Positions 55,151-63,359 of a DNA stretch of 64,000 nucleotides are shown in pieces. The notes under the pieces were generated by a model, which saw nothing but the letters and a program-made list of their open reading frames with translations, was not told where the DNA came from and made no database searches. The translations under genes and the position numbers were made by a program. Within the stretch, counting starts at the first letter, position 1. Every line of letters starts with the position of its first letter. Source of the stretch: an uncultured Bacteroidaceae bacterium (GTDB taxonomy: Bacteria > Bacteroidota > Bacteroidia > Bacteroidales > Bacteroidaceae); NCBI GenBank assembly GCA_939800445.1, contig CALNGU010000001.1, positions 1 through 64,000 of the forward strand, written 5' to 3'.

Positions 55151-55181
55151 CAAAGATATGCAATATATTTCACATATCAAT
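55151..55181 (-). promoter_or_regulatory. Promoter of the str-S10-spc-alpha superoperon
   Basis: On the minus strand ATTG (55181-55178), 19 bases and TATCTTTG (55158-55151). The leader would be about 60 bases. The remaining 55182-55439 shows no gene. Confidence 0.7.
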
Positions 55182-55439
55182 GTCGCGCCGTTTTTTTTTG
55201 AGGGAAAGCACAGAATTGCAGCACTTTGGCTGAAAACACGCCAATTCCCGGGCAACAGGACAAAGCGTGCAAAAACGCGCCCGTTTCACCGCGCCAACAC
55301 CGGCACACGGCATCAAGGACACACGGCAAGGAGGAATGGCAGGGAGAGGGGATTGCTATACCTTAATATATACTAATGTGGAGGCCCGCCCAGCAAGCCT
55401 CCACAAGCAAAACATCTGTCGCACTTCGCACGACACGCA

Positions 55440-55925
55440 TCACCATCCGCCACAGCAACCACGGTGAGGGCGGTGGCACGGGCGGCAGCAATCGTCATAA
55501 CAGGGCGCACCGCGACGCACATCCCTGACCGGGCAGATGCTGTCCGCATAGGCATAGCAGTGGAGTGCGCTGGGATTGCATCCGTAGGGGTTGACATAAT
55601 CGGCCAGGTTAGCACCTTGCGGGACTGCATACGTCCTGTTGCGCGTCTCAAACACCTTGCCGTCGGCATCGTAAAAGCGCATTTCGCATTCGTACAAGCA
55701 GTCTCGCCCCCTCTCAGTCCGTGACAAGACTTCGACATCAACCGTCACACAATGCTCGCGGCAACCACGCCGCCAGTCGTGGCATCGTCCGTCGGGTGTC
55801 ATGCCATAGAATTCCATGCGGTAGGCAGTCCTGCCGTCATCGCCCTTTGGAGGGTCTTCACGAGTGATTGCCGCCACCGCGACAAGCGACAGCATGGCAG
55901 CCAAGATGAAAAACAGTTTCCTCAT
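55440..55925 (-). CDS. Exported Cys-rich hypothetical protein
   Basis: A 161-residue protein with a signal peptide (MRKLFFILAAMLSLVAVAAI, cleaved about residue 20). The mature part holds over a dozen Cys, including RRGCREHC, DCLYECEM, YGCNPSALHCYAY, CYDDCCRPCHRPHRGCCGGW at the end. The pattern suggests disulfides or metal binding in the periplasm or outside. I know of no matching family. It reads towards no near neighbour and stands alone. Confidence 0.6.
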   Translation of the reverse strand: MRKLFFILAAMLSLVAVAAITREDPPKGDDGRTAYRMEFYGMTPDGRCHDWRRGCREHCVTVDVEVLSRTERGRDCLYECEMRFYDADGKVFETRNRTYAVPQGANLADYVNPYGCNPSALHCYAYADSICPVRDVRRGAPCYDDCCRPCHRPHRGCCGGW

Positions 55926-56119
55926 GTCGTCATCGGTTTGATTGATAATGCTATAAACGGCCTACGCCGTCGCACCAAAGATAGGGATTTGCACTTACAA
56001 AAACAAACGCCAGCCGCCAAAAGCCCTGACACGGCAGCCACGCCACGCTCCCCAGCACGTCCACGCATCGGTCTCCAAGCCGCCATCAGTGCCGGGAAAG
56101 CCGGGAACAAGGGATGCAA
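55926..56119. other. Intergenic region between the Cys-rich gene and the AT-rich array
   Basis: No gene, promoter or terminator of note is seen in this 194-base stretch apart from the start of the following repeat array. Confidence 0.3.
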
Positions 56120-56210
56120 ACTTTATTTTTAAACTAAAAACATATAGACTTAACTTGCAACTATATATTTTCAAGCTAAAAATATATAATTTCAGCCTAA
56201 AAATAAAGAT
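56120..56210. repeat. 21-nt phased AT-rich repeat array, copy 2
   Basis: About four units close to TTTCAAGCTAAAAATATATA follow at 21-base steps. The ends are inverted copies (ACTTTATTTTTA and TAAAAATAAAGAT). It is the same array as at 16338-16436 and lies about 70 bases before the helicase promoter. Confidence 0.75.
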
Positions 56211-56254
56211 TGCTCGGCGTGCTGGCAACTTTTCACGCAGCAGCACCCGCACGG

Positions 56255-56286
56255 CTTGAAATGACGGGGCAAAAAACGTAAGTTTG
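56255..56286 (+). promoter_or_regulatory. Promoter of the nuclease-helicase gene
   Basis: CTTG (56255-56258), 20 bases and TAAGTTTG (56279-56286). The start codon at 56299 is 12 bases on, so the leader is very short. Confidence 0.7.
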
Positions 56287-56298
56287 CCACCGTTTAGC

Positions 56299-59200
56299 AT
56301 GGAGACCATCAAGATGACAACCACCGGGCCGACTGGCGGCGGACGAGACGCCGCAGCCTACACACGCGCCACAGTCACCGCCTGCACCGCGACATCCGTC
56401 ACGGTGAGCACGGGGGACGGGCAGCGGAGGGTTGAGCTTGCCTTGCACTACGCGGGGCGCGACTGGAGCTACCTCACCGCCCTCGTGCGGCAAGGCACAC
56501 AGCTCAACATCGTCGCACCGCATGATGACGGGGGCAGGCTCGGCGGCGAGGTCATCGTGGTCGAACCCGACTATCTCGTGGATGTCTCGTCGGTGGCGGC
56601 GTGTTTCGAGCCATACGGCGAGAGCCACCTGCACTTCATGCTCAACCGCCTGAAGCCACGCGCCGGTTCGTCGGCTGTCCTGCTCGGAAACTTCGCCTCG
56701 CAGCTCCTCGACGAAGAGGTGCACGGGCTGTCGTCGAGCACCACTTATGCCGAGAGCATACGGCGGTTCTTCAAGCGCAACGGGCTGGCGATGGCGGCGT
56801 GCCCTGACCTTTCACCATCGTTCCACGCCGATGCACGGCTGCAACGTGAGAACATCGCCCGCGCCATCCGCCGCGACATGGGCGGCGTGACGGCATACCG
56901 CAAAGGCAAGGCGGTGGTCGAGCCGTCGTTTGTCTGCGAGATGCTGGGCTTGCAGGGGCGCATGGACCTGCTGCAGGACGACTGCCGTGTGCTGGTGGAA
57001 CAGAAGTCGGGCAAAGCGGCATACGCCCCCGGCGGCGATGGCGGCATACATCGCCAGGAGAAACACTACGTGCAACTGCTGCTCTATATGGCCGTGCTGC
57101 ACTACGGGTTCGGACTGGACTACGGGGAGATGAGCTGTTTCCTGCTCTACTCCAAATATGCCGACGGACTGCTCCGAATGGATGCCGACCCGGCACTGCT
57201 GCACCGCGCCATCAGGGTCAGAAACGCCATCGCCGCCACCGAGATTGCCGCCGCGCATGGCGGTGCGGAGCAGGTGCTGATGGGCATCACCGCAGACAGC
57301 CTCATCACAAATCCCGCCGGCGAAGGGCTGATGCGCCGCTTCGCAGGTCCGAGGCTGGAGGCGTTGCTTGCGCCGCTGCACTATGCGTCGCCGCTTGAGA
57401 GAGCCTACTACTTCAGGCTCTACCGCTTCATTGCCACCGAGCATCTGCTGGCAAAGACGGGGGGAGCGGAGTGCGGCAGGGCGGGGTTCGCCTCGACATG
57501 GCAGGCGACGCTTGAGGAGAAGTCGGATGCCGGCGACATAGCCCTCGGCATGACGCTCACCATCCCCGAGAGCAACGGCGGCGAAGAGGGCGTGACGCAC
57601 ATCGTCCTGTCGTTTGCCGACGGGACAAGCCCCGAGTCCACCAACTTCCGTCGCGGCGACACGGTCATGGCATATACATATATAATAGGTAAAAGTCCCG
57701 ACGCACGGCGGACGATGGTGCACCGCGCCTCCATCGAACATCTCGGGCCGTCGTCGATGACACTGCGGCTGCGCGCCCCGCAGACCGACAGCCAGCCATT
57801 CGCAACCACCGAGGGATGGGCGTGGGCGGTGGAGCATGATTTCCTGGAGTCCTCCTACACCTCGCTCTACCGTGGCTTGCACACGTTCCTGACAGCGACA
57901 CCAGGCAGGCGCGACCTGCTGCTTGCACGCCGCCGCCCCGAGGTGGACGAGGCCGCCACTCCCCCACCCACCGCCGCGACCGACTACATAGCCGCCCTCG
58001 TCGCCAAGGCCAGCCGCGCCAAAGACTGCTTCGTCGTCATCGGACCTCCCGGCACAGGCAAGACATCATTTGCCATGCTCAACATCCTCAAGGCGCAACT
58101 CGGCCGCCCGGGTACGGCGGTGCTGCTCATGGCCTACACCAACCGCGCCGTTGACGAGATGTGCAGCAAGCTGGTGGAAGCCGAGCCGCGACCGATAGAC
58201 TTCATCCGTCTCGGCAGCCACCTCTCATGCGCCGAGGAATTCCATCCCTACCTCCTGTCCGAGAGGCTCGCCCGTGCCGCCACCGTCGCCGATGTCTCCG
58301 CGCTGGTCGGTTCGACCCGGGTGTTCGCAGGCACGGTAGCCGCGCTCAACGCCTCGCCGCAACTGTTCGAGTTGAAACGCTTCGATCTGGCAATCATAGA
58401 CGAGGCTTCGCAAATCCCCGAAGCATATCTCCTCGGCACGCTCGCCGCCCGGCACGGGGCGGGGGACGCCATAGCACGCTTCGTCATGATAGGCGACAAC
58501 AAGCAGCTCCCCGCCGTCGTCGCCCAAAGCCCAGACGCGTCGGCCGTCACCGACCCGATGTTGCGCTCGATAGGCCTGACCGACTGCCGCCTGTCGCTGT
58601 TTGACAGGCTGCTGGCACTCTACGGCGACGACGGCGACATAGTGTCGATGCTCACCCGTCAAGGCAGGATGCACGAGGGGGTCGCCGACTTCCCCAACCA
58701 CGCATTCTACGGCGGGCGGCTCGGCATAGTGCCGTTGCCGCACCAGACCGGGACGGAACAGCCACCGGCATCCTGCACCGACAGCCTGCACGCACTGATT
58801 GCCACGCGGAGGCTCGCATTCGTCGCCGCCCCCGCCCCCGACGGTGCAGCCCCAACGTCTAAGACCAACCCCGTCGAAGCCGCCATGACAGCCGCCGCCG
58901 TGTGCGCCGCCCGCGACATCAGCACCGCACCCGACCCAGCACGGGCAATAGGAGTGATCGTCCCCTTCCGCAACCAAATCGCCGCCGTCCGCGCAGCCAT
59001 CGACCGCCTCGACCCCGCGCTGCACGACGTGACGGTGGACACCGTCGAGCGTTACCAGGGGAGCCAGCGCGACACCATCATCTACAGCACCACCGTGCAC
59101 ACCCCCGCACAGCTCGACTTCCTCACCGCCACCACCGCCGCCGACCCGTCAGGCACGCTCATCGACCGCAAGCTCAACGTCGCACTGACGCGTGCAAGGC

Positions 59201-59343
59201 GGCACACCATCGTGATAGGCAACCCCGCCCTCCTGTCGCAAGCCCCCGTCTATGCCATGCTCATCGGCTACGCCAAGGACAAAAACGCCTACATCGACGT
59301 ACCTCCCGCCGACTTCTGCACGGGCAACTTCGACCTGCCCTGA
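56299..59343 (+). CDS. Dna2-like protein: PD-(D/E)XK nuclease fused to superfamily 1B helicase
   Basis: A 1014-residue protein. The N-terminal half has the RecB-family nuclease motifs: GLQGRMDLLQDD, VLVEQKSGKA (Glu234-x-Lys236) and QLLLYMAVLHY. The C-terminal half is a UPF1/Dna2-type helicase with GPPGTGKTSF (about 582), IIDEASQIPE (about 701), GDNKQLPAVV, and the late VDTVERYQGSQRDTIIYS and NVALTRARRH motifs. The nuclease plus helicase pairing suggests DNA end or flap processing. The iron-sulfur cysteines of Dna2/AddB are not clearly present. The start METIKM at 56299 fits the promoter; an upstream in-frame ATG at 56284 is inside it. Confidence 0.88.
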   Translation: METIKMTTTGPTGGGRDAAAYTRATVTACTATSVTVSTGDGQRRVELALHYAGRDWSYLTALVRQGTQLNIVAPHDDGGRLGGEVIVVEPDYLVDVSSVAACFEPYGESHLHFMLNRLKPRAGSSAVLLGNFASQLLDEEVHGLSSSTTYAESIRRFFKRNGLAMAACPDLSPSFHADARLQRENIARAIRRDMGGVTAYRKGKAVVEPSFVCEMLGLQGRMDLLQDDCRVLVEQKSGKAAYAPGGDGGIHRQEKHYVQLLLYMAVLHYGFGLDYGEMSCFLLYSKYADGLLRMDADPALLHRAIRVRNAIAATEIAAAHGGAEQVLMGITADSLITNPAGEGLMRRFAGPRLEALLAPLHYASPLERAYYFRLYRFIATEHLLAKTGGAECGRAGFASTWQATLEEKSDAGDIALGMTLTIPESNGGEEGVTHIVLSFADGTSPESTNFRRGDTVMAYTYIIGKSPDARRTMVHRASIEHLGPSSMTLRLRAPQTDSQPFATTEGWAWAVEHDFLESSYTSLYRGLHTFLTATPGRRDLLLARRRPEVDEAATPPPTAATDYIAALVAKASRAKDCFVVIGPPGTGKTSFAMLNILKAQLGRPGTAVLLMAYTNRAVDEMCSKLVEAEPRPIDFIRLGSHLSCAEEFHPYLLSERLARAATVADVSALVGSTRVFAGTVAALNASPQLFELKRFDLAIIDEASQIPEAYLLGTLAARHGAGDAIARFVMIGDNKQLPAVVAQSPDASAVTDPMLRSIGLTDCRLSLFDRLLALYGDDGDIVSMLTRQGRMHEGVADFPNHAFYGGRLGIVPLPHQTGTEQPPASCTDSLHALIATRRLAFVAAPAPDGAAPTSKTNPVEAAMTAAAVCAARDISTAPDPARAIGVIVPFRNQIAAVRAAIDRLDPALHDVTVDTVERYQGSQRDTIIYSTTVHTPAQLDFLTATTAADPSGTLIDRKLNVALTRARRHTIVIGNPALLSQAPVYAMLIGYAKDKNAYIDVPPADFCTGNFDLP

Positions 59344-59403
59344 GCCCGCCGCACCACAGGGACAAGGGGAAAAGCCCACCACGTCAGACACAAACCTTCA
59401 CTG

Positions 59404-59605
59404 CCCGCCGAGAAAAGTTCCACTGCTCGGCGAGTAAAGTACATTCAAAAGTTTTGTTTATATAAACAGAAGTTTTGAATATATAAACAAAACTTTTGTT
59501 TTAATATTCAGAAGTTTTGTTTTTACTTGACTCGCCGAGACAACCAACTTTTCTCGGCGGGAGGGGTAAGTTTACCCCTATTGTCATCGGATTTATCCCT
59601 TGACG
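59404..59605. repeat. Dispersed palindromic intergenic element, copy 4
   Basis: The core (59404-59561, 158 bases) is bounded by the perfect 16-base inverted repeat CCCGCCGAGAAAAGTT/AACTTTTCTCGGCGGG. Inside are CTCGGCGAGTAAAGTA and TACTTGACTCGCCGAG, then AAAAGTTTTGTTTATATAAA at the centre. The tail CCTATTGTCATCGG matches copy 1. Small reading frames across it come from the repeat. The rest of 59606-59782 holds no gene. Confidence 0.85.
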
Positions 59606-59782
59606 ACACCTGGCGAATAACTGCGCACAGCCGCAGCGACATCGCCACCTGCCAGCCACGACCATCGCCCACAGCCACCGAAGCACTGCCCACAGCGTGA
59701 ACCAACGTGAACCGAAAATCATGATGCACTCGACGCGCATATCGTTTCCTTTGCAAGCGTATAACAATTTTAACTAATCAAT

Positions 59783-60223
59783 ATGGAAATGATGAAACAA
59801 CTGAAACGCTTCGCCATCGCGGCCATGATGGCGTTGCCCATGATGCTGCTCGCGTCATGCTCGGAAGTCAACAGCAAGATGAACGCCGCAGCAGATGCAG
59901 TGGACAGTGGTAACTATGCCGAGGCGCAGAGCCTCGCCGACGAGGTGATGAACAAGCATTGGTCGGAACTGGACATTTACGACAAATGTGACCTTGCCGC
60001 AGTCTACTTCGTGCTTTTCGGCGATTATGACGAGACCAACTACGACAAGCTGCGCCGTTGCTGGGACTCGGCGATGAGCGAGGACAGAGCGAAGGCAACC
60101 GACTACATCAACTCGCAGTTAGAAGGTGGTGTCGAGACTATCGAGGCGACCTTTGAGCTATATGAGGCAGTGGACGACTTGGAGGAGGTGCTTAGCGACG
60201 ATGACTACTACTATGACTACTAA
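59783..60223 (+). CDS. Small acidic lipoprotein
   Basis: A 146-residue protein with a lipobox (MMLLASCSEVN, Cys about residue 26). The mature part is helical (MNAAADAVDSGNYAEAQSLA looks like one TPR-like pair) and ends in the acidic DLEEVLSDDDYYYDY. Its role is unknown. The next gene starts 11 bases later, so they may form one unit with the zinc-ribbon genes. Confidence 0.7.
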   Translation: MEMMKQLKRFAIAAMMALPMMLLASCSEVNSKMNAAADAVDSGNYAEAQSLADEVMNKHWSELDIYDKCDLAAVYFVLFGDYDETNYDKLRRCWDSAMSEDRAKATDYINSQLEGGVETIEATFELYEAVDDLEEVLSDDDYYYDY

Positions 60224-60234
60224 ACCATACAATC

Positions 60235-60675
60235 ATGAGTGAAGAAACAAGGAAATGCCCCTACTGCGAGGGCGAAGTCTTGGCCATCGCCAAGAAGTGC
60301 AAGCACTGCGGCAAATGGATCTCCGCCGAGGAACGCGGCGACCGTGGATTTTTCGACTGGTACTTCATCGACGTCTTCTTCCGCCACTACGCCGACTTCA
60401 GCGGCAGGCTGGCGCGGGGACGGTTCTGGGGAGCTTACATCCTTTACTATGTCATCTACGGCGTGCTCTTCGGGCTTGAGTTCGCGCTCTACGGCATCCC
60501 GGTGGTCTCATCGCTCTTCGCCGTGGCGACCATCATCCCCGGTTTGGCAATGCAGGTGCGCCGCCTGCACGACGTGGGCAAGAGCGGCTGGTGGATATTC
60601 ATCAACTGCGTGCCTTTCATCGGCACTATCTGGTATCTCGTCCTGCTCCTGACGGGCAGCAAGGAGGAGGATTGA
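60235..60675 (+). CDS. Zinc-ribbon and DUF805 membrane protein
   Basis: A 146-residue protein. The start KCPYCEGEVLAIAKKCKHCG is a zinc-ribbon (four Cys). The rest is the DUF805 domain with three or four helices, including RLARGRFWGAYILYYVIYGV and MQVRRLHDVGKSGWWIFINC with the family's RLHDxGKSGW motif. The function of DUF805 is not known. It is co-transcribed with the lipoprotein gene. Confidence 0.85.
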   Translation: MSEETRKCPYCEGEVLAIAKKCKHCGKWISAEERGDRGFFDWYFIDVFFRHYADFSGRLARGRFWGAYILYYVIYGVLFGLEFALYGIPVVSSLFAVATIIPGLAMQVRRLHDVGKSGWWIFINCVPFIGTIWYLVLLLTGSKEED

Positions 60676-60708
60676 GCCGCGCCGTAGCGCACAGCTGGCA
60701 TAATCACT

Positions 60709-60757
60709 GCTTTGCGGAGCTGCCAGGCACGATGCCCGGCACGCCCGCAAAGCTTTT
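60709..60757 (+). terminator. Terminator after the DUF805 gene
   Basis: GCTTTGCGG and CCGCAAAGC pair around an inner stem TGCC/GGCA, followed by TTTT. A new unit probably starts at 60785. Confidence 0.7.
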
Positions 60758-60784
60758 CATTGACTGACAAATGAGAAATAACAC

Positions 60785-61816
60785 ATGGAAAACGGAATGA
60801 AAACCTGCCCCTACTGCGGCGAAGAGATAAAAGCCGCCGCACGCAAGTGCCGTTACTGCGGCGAGTGGCTCGACCGTCCGGCGGAGCAACAGCCCAAGAG
60901 GATGGTTGACTGCCCCGTCTGCGGCGAAAGCATCGAGGAGGGAGCGACGACCTGCCCCTACTGCCACGAGCCTGTCGCGGACGATGGCGGCGGGACACAG
61001 ACGCAGCAAGCGGTGGCACAGCCCGCTGGGCAGCAACCATCCGCCGCGCAGACCGCACCGCAGGCGGAAGTGCAACGGGTGATGCGTTGCCCCGTGTGCG
61101 GCGAATAGCTGCAACGCCTCAGCATGGCAAAGCCCGAGCAAGACACGGCAGGCGAGGAACAAGAGATTGAAAAGGCTGAGACATTCATGGACGAGACATG
61201 GGCACCGGTTGCCATGGTGCTGGTGTTCATCACCGAGCTCATCTACATCCTTTCCGCTGCCGGCACCCCCGATTTGCGCAGCAATCCGCTCTCGTTCCTG
61301 GCGTTTGCGGGCAAGATCCCGTCGTGGGTGACAGGGCTTGTCTCGGGGCTGGCGTGGGTGGCAATCTATGTCGCCATCTACCAAAAGCTGCGGGGTGTCA
61401 AGGCATTGCAGCCCATTGCTCTCGCACTGATGGTGGCGACGATCGCATCCTCGTTTTTCGAGATGCTGCCCTACGAGGACGTGATTTTCGGGGAAGAGTT
61501 TGCATGGTATTATTCAGAAGGGGATTACATCCTGACCTATCTCAATTACTTCCTGGTTCTTGCCGAGACAGTCCTTGGTGTCATCCTGTTCATCTTGTTG
61601 ATGACCCGCTATTCAGGGCTGGTCAAGGATGTGGGACAGTGGGGACTGGTCTACACGGGGGCAAGCATCGTGTGGCTTGTGTTCGGATTGTTACACATTG
61701 CGTTCTATGACGTGGGTTCGGTCACTTCATTCTTCGTGATGTTGTCATTGGTGTCGCTGTACGTCATGGTCAAATTCCTCAATTTGATTTACTACTTCGT
61801 GACCGATGATGAATGA
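60785..61816 (+). pseudogene. Zinc-ribbon and membrane protein split by an in-frame TAG
   Basis: The first part (60785-61108) has two full zinc ribbons, CPYCGEEIKAAARKCRYCGE and CPVCGESIEEGATTCPYCHE, a Gln/Ala/Pro-rich linker and the start of a third (CPVCGE). It ends at TAG 61106-61108. The codons after it stay in the same frame through LQRLSMAKPEQ into a 230-residue protein with six helices that could start at ATG 61124. Its paralog at 62087 also starts with MENGM, which supports a single original gene of about 343 residues. Whether this is a nonsense mutation, a recent truncation of the third ribbon, or two real genes cannot be settled here. Confidence 0.6.
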
Positions 61817-61864
61817 TGTGGCAGAGGCTGGGGACTATACCATATTAATATATATACGACGCAG

Positions 61865-61894
61865 TGGCGGCGGCACCCGGTGCCGCCGCCATTT
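61865..61894 (+). terminator. Hairpin after the membrane protein gene
   Basis: TGGCGGCGGCAC and GTGCCGCCGCCA pair across a 3-base loop, followed by TTTG. Confidence 0.6.
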
Positions 61895-61995
61895 GCATTG
61901 CAAGCAAACGCCGATGGCATACAATGATTTTGCCCTTAGCATACAATGTTTTTGCCAACAGCATACGATGATAATGGCTGTAACATCTGATGAAA
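61894..61995. repeat. GCATACRATG-type repeat array, copy C
   Basis: GCATTGCAAGCAAACGCC opens it, nearly the same as copy B at 28703. GGCATACAATG, AGCATACAATG and AGCATACGATG follow at steps of about 21-22 bases, then ACATCTGATG. Confidence 0.7.
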
Positions 61996-62037
61996 AATCC
62001 GCTACAATCGACCGCCGCTGGCTGATTGGATAGTTAG

Positions 62038-62045
62038 TAATTTTG
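62038..62045 (+). promoter_or_regulatory. -7 element of the membrane protein gene
   Basis: TAATTTTG lies 41 bases before the start codon at 62087. No TTTG is at the usual distance. Confidence 0.5.
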
Positions 62046-62086
62046 CCGCCATCACAACACGACGCATTTAACATCTGACACCACTT

Positions 62087-62857
62087 ATGGAAAATGGAAT
62101 GAACAGCAACGTCCATCAGGACGAAGAAGCGGCAACACACGACACCCTCCACCAAGAGCCCGACACCCCTCAGCAGCACCAAGGCACGGGACGACAAAAA
62201 ATCGAGATAAACAGGCTGCGGACACCCATCCCCGCACCCGTGTGGCTTGCCGCGCTGACGTTGGCACTGATTGCAGACATAATACCATCGCTCGCCGAAG
62301 CAGCTGTGGCCGGGGGCAGCTATGCCCCGTTTGCTTTCCTCCAGCCATTGAGGGCTGTCCCCGAATGGTTGACGACGGTCATCTGGTACGCGGTCTACAT
62401 AGCTATAATCATCACCTTCTACCGCAACCTGCGCCACGTAAAGGCGATGGCGAGGCCGTTGCTCATTGCAGCTGTGTGCATGACAGTGCTCTGCCTGTGC
62501 TTAATACCCGCATTTGACAAGCCGCTTCCCGAGGAAGACATGAGTACACCTATGATTCTTATGTTAATATCAATCTCGCTCGTCGTGGCCATTGTGCTTC
62601 TTACGCTTCTGGTTGTCTCAATCATCCTGCCGATACGGATGCTTACTCGCTTCACCGGGCGGATACGCAACGTCGGCAAATGGGGATTGGTGGGCATCTG
62701 TGCCGACATCGTGGTAATGGCGATGAGTGCCGTTTACGTGGAATACTGCGCCCCCACGTATGGCATAGTGATTTATACTGCCGCGATGCTATGCAGTTTA
62801 GTGGTCGAGTTCTTCCTGCTGAAGTCGATCTACACCCTTTTGGTCAGCAATGACTGA
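62087..62857 (+). CDS. Multi-helix membrane protein, paralog of the 61124-61816 part
   Basis: A 256-residue protein. After about 50 polar residues (MENGMNSNVHQDEEAATHDT) it has six helices. WLTTVIWYAVYIAIIITFYR and NLRHVKAM align with WVTGLVSGLAWVAIYVAIYQ and KLRGVKAL of the upstream protein, and RNVGKWGLVGICADIV with KDVGQWGLVYTGASIV. So the two are diverged duplicates. The zinc ribbons are absent here. The function is unknown. Confidence 0.75.
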   Translation: MENGMNSNVHQDEEAATHDTLHQEPDTPQQHQGTGRQKIEINRLRTPIPAPVWLAALTLALIADIIPSLAEAAVAGGSYAPFAFLQPLRAVPEWLTTVIWYAVYIAIIITFYRNLRHVKAMARPLLIAAVCMTVLCLCLIPAFDKPLPEEDMSTPMILMLISISLVVAIVLLTLLVVSIILPIRMLTRFTGRIRNVGKWGLVGICADIVVMAMSAVYVEYCAPTYGIVIYTAAMLCSLVVEFFLLKSIYTLLVSND

Positions 62858-62921
62858 CCCCGCCGAAGAGGCACGGCATGGCAGATTGGCGGGACGGCAC
62901 GCCACTTTTCGCAGCACACGC

Positions 62922-62952
62922 TTTGGCGTGTTGGAAAAAAGGTTTACCTTTG
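62922..62952 (+). promoter_or_regulatory. Promoter of rpsO
   Basis: TTTG (62922-62925), 19 bases and TACCTTTG (62945-62952), 48 bases before the start codon. Confidence 0.82.
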
Positions 62953-63000
62953 CCGCGCAATACGTCAAAACAACATATACTACTAACAACTTTAAGGCTT

Positions 63001-63270
63001 ATGTATTTAGATCAAAGCAAAAAGAAGGAAATCTTTGAGAAGTACGGGAAGTCCAACACTGACACCGGTTCGGTCGAATCGCAAGTGGCATTGTTCTCCT
63101 ACCGTATATCTCATTTGACTGAGCATCTCAAGTCAAATCACAAAGATTATACCACTGCACGTTCACTGACCAAGCTGGTAGGCAAACGCCGCGCCTTGCT
63201 GTCTTACTTGAAAGACCGCGACATCGAGAGATACCGCGCACTCATCAAGGCACTCGGCTTGAGGAAGTGA
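63001..63270 (+). CDS. rpsO: 30S ribosomal protein S15
   Basis: An 89-residue protein from ATG 63001; a longer frame upstream lies in the promoter. The S15 signature is NTDTGSVESQVALFSYRISH then LTEHLKSNHKDYTTARSLTK and GKRRALLSYLKDRDIERYRA. It binds the central domain of 16S rRNA. It is a single gene with its own promoter and terminator. Confidence 0.97.
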   Translation: MYLDQSKKKEIFEKYGKSNTDTGSVESQVALFSYRISHLTEHLKSNHKDYTTARSLTKLVGKRRALLSYLKDRDIERYRALIKALGLRK

Positions 63271-63294
63271 TTGCGCCGATTGCAATCCATGACG

Positions 63295-63335
63295 TTGCGC
63301 CCGCCCGGCATTGCCGTGGCGGGCGCAACTTTTTT
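63295..63335 (+). terminator. Terminator of rpsO
   Basis: TTGCGCCCGCC and GGCGGGCGCAA pair, followed by CTTTTTT. Confidence 0.85.
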
Positions 63336-63359
63336 ATGCTGCTGACAAAAGGGAAGCCA

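Noticed and set aside
56812-57882. Minus-strand frame opposite the nuclease-helicase gene
   Set aside because: Shadow of a high-GC gene; no recognisable domain.
61106-61108. TAG as a recoded codon (pyrrolysine or other)
   Set aside because: No sign of recoding machinery in the window, and a one-base change from CAG is the simpler account.
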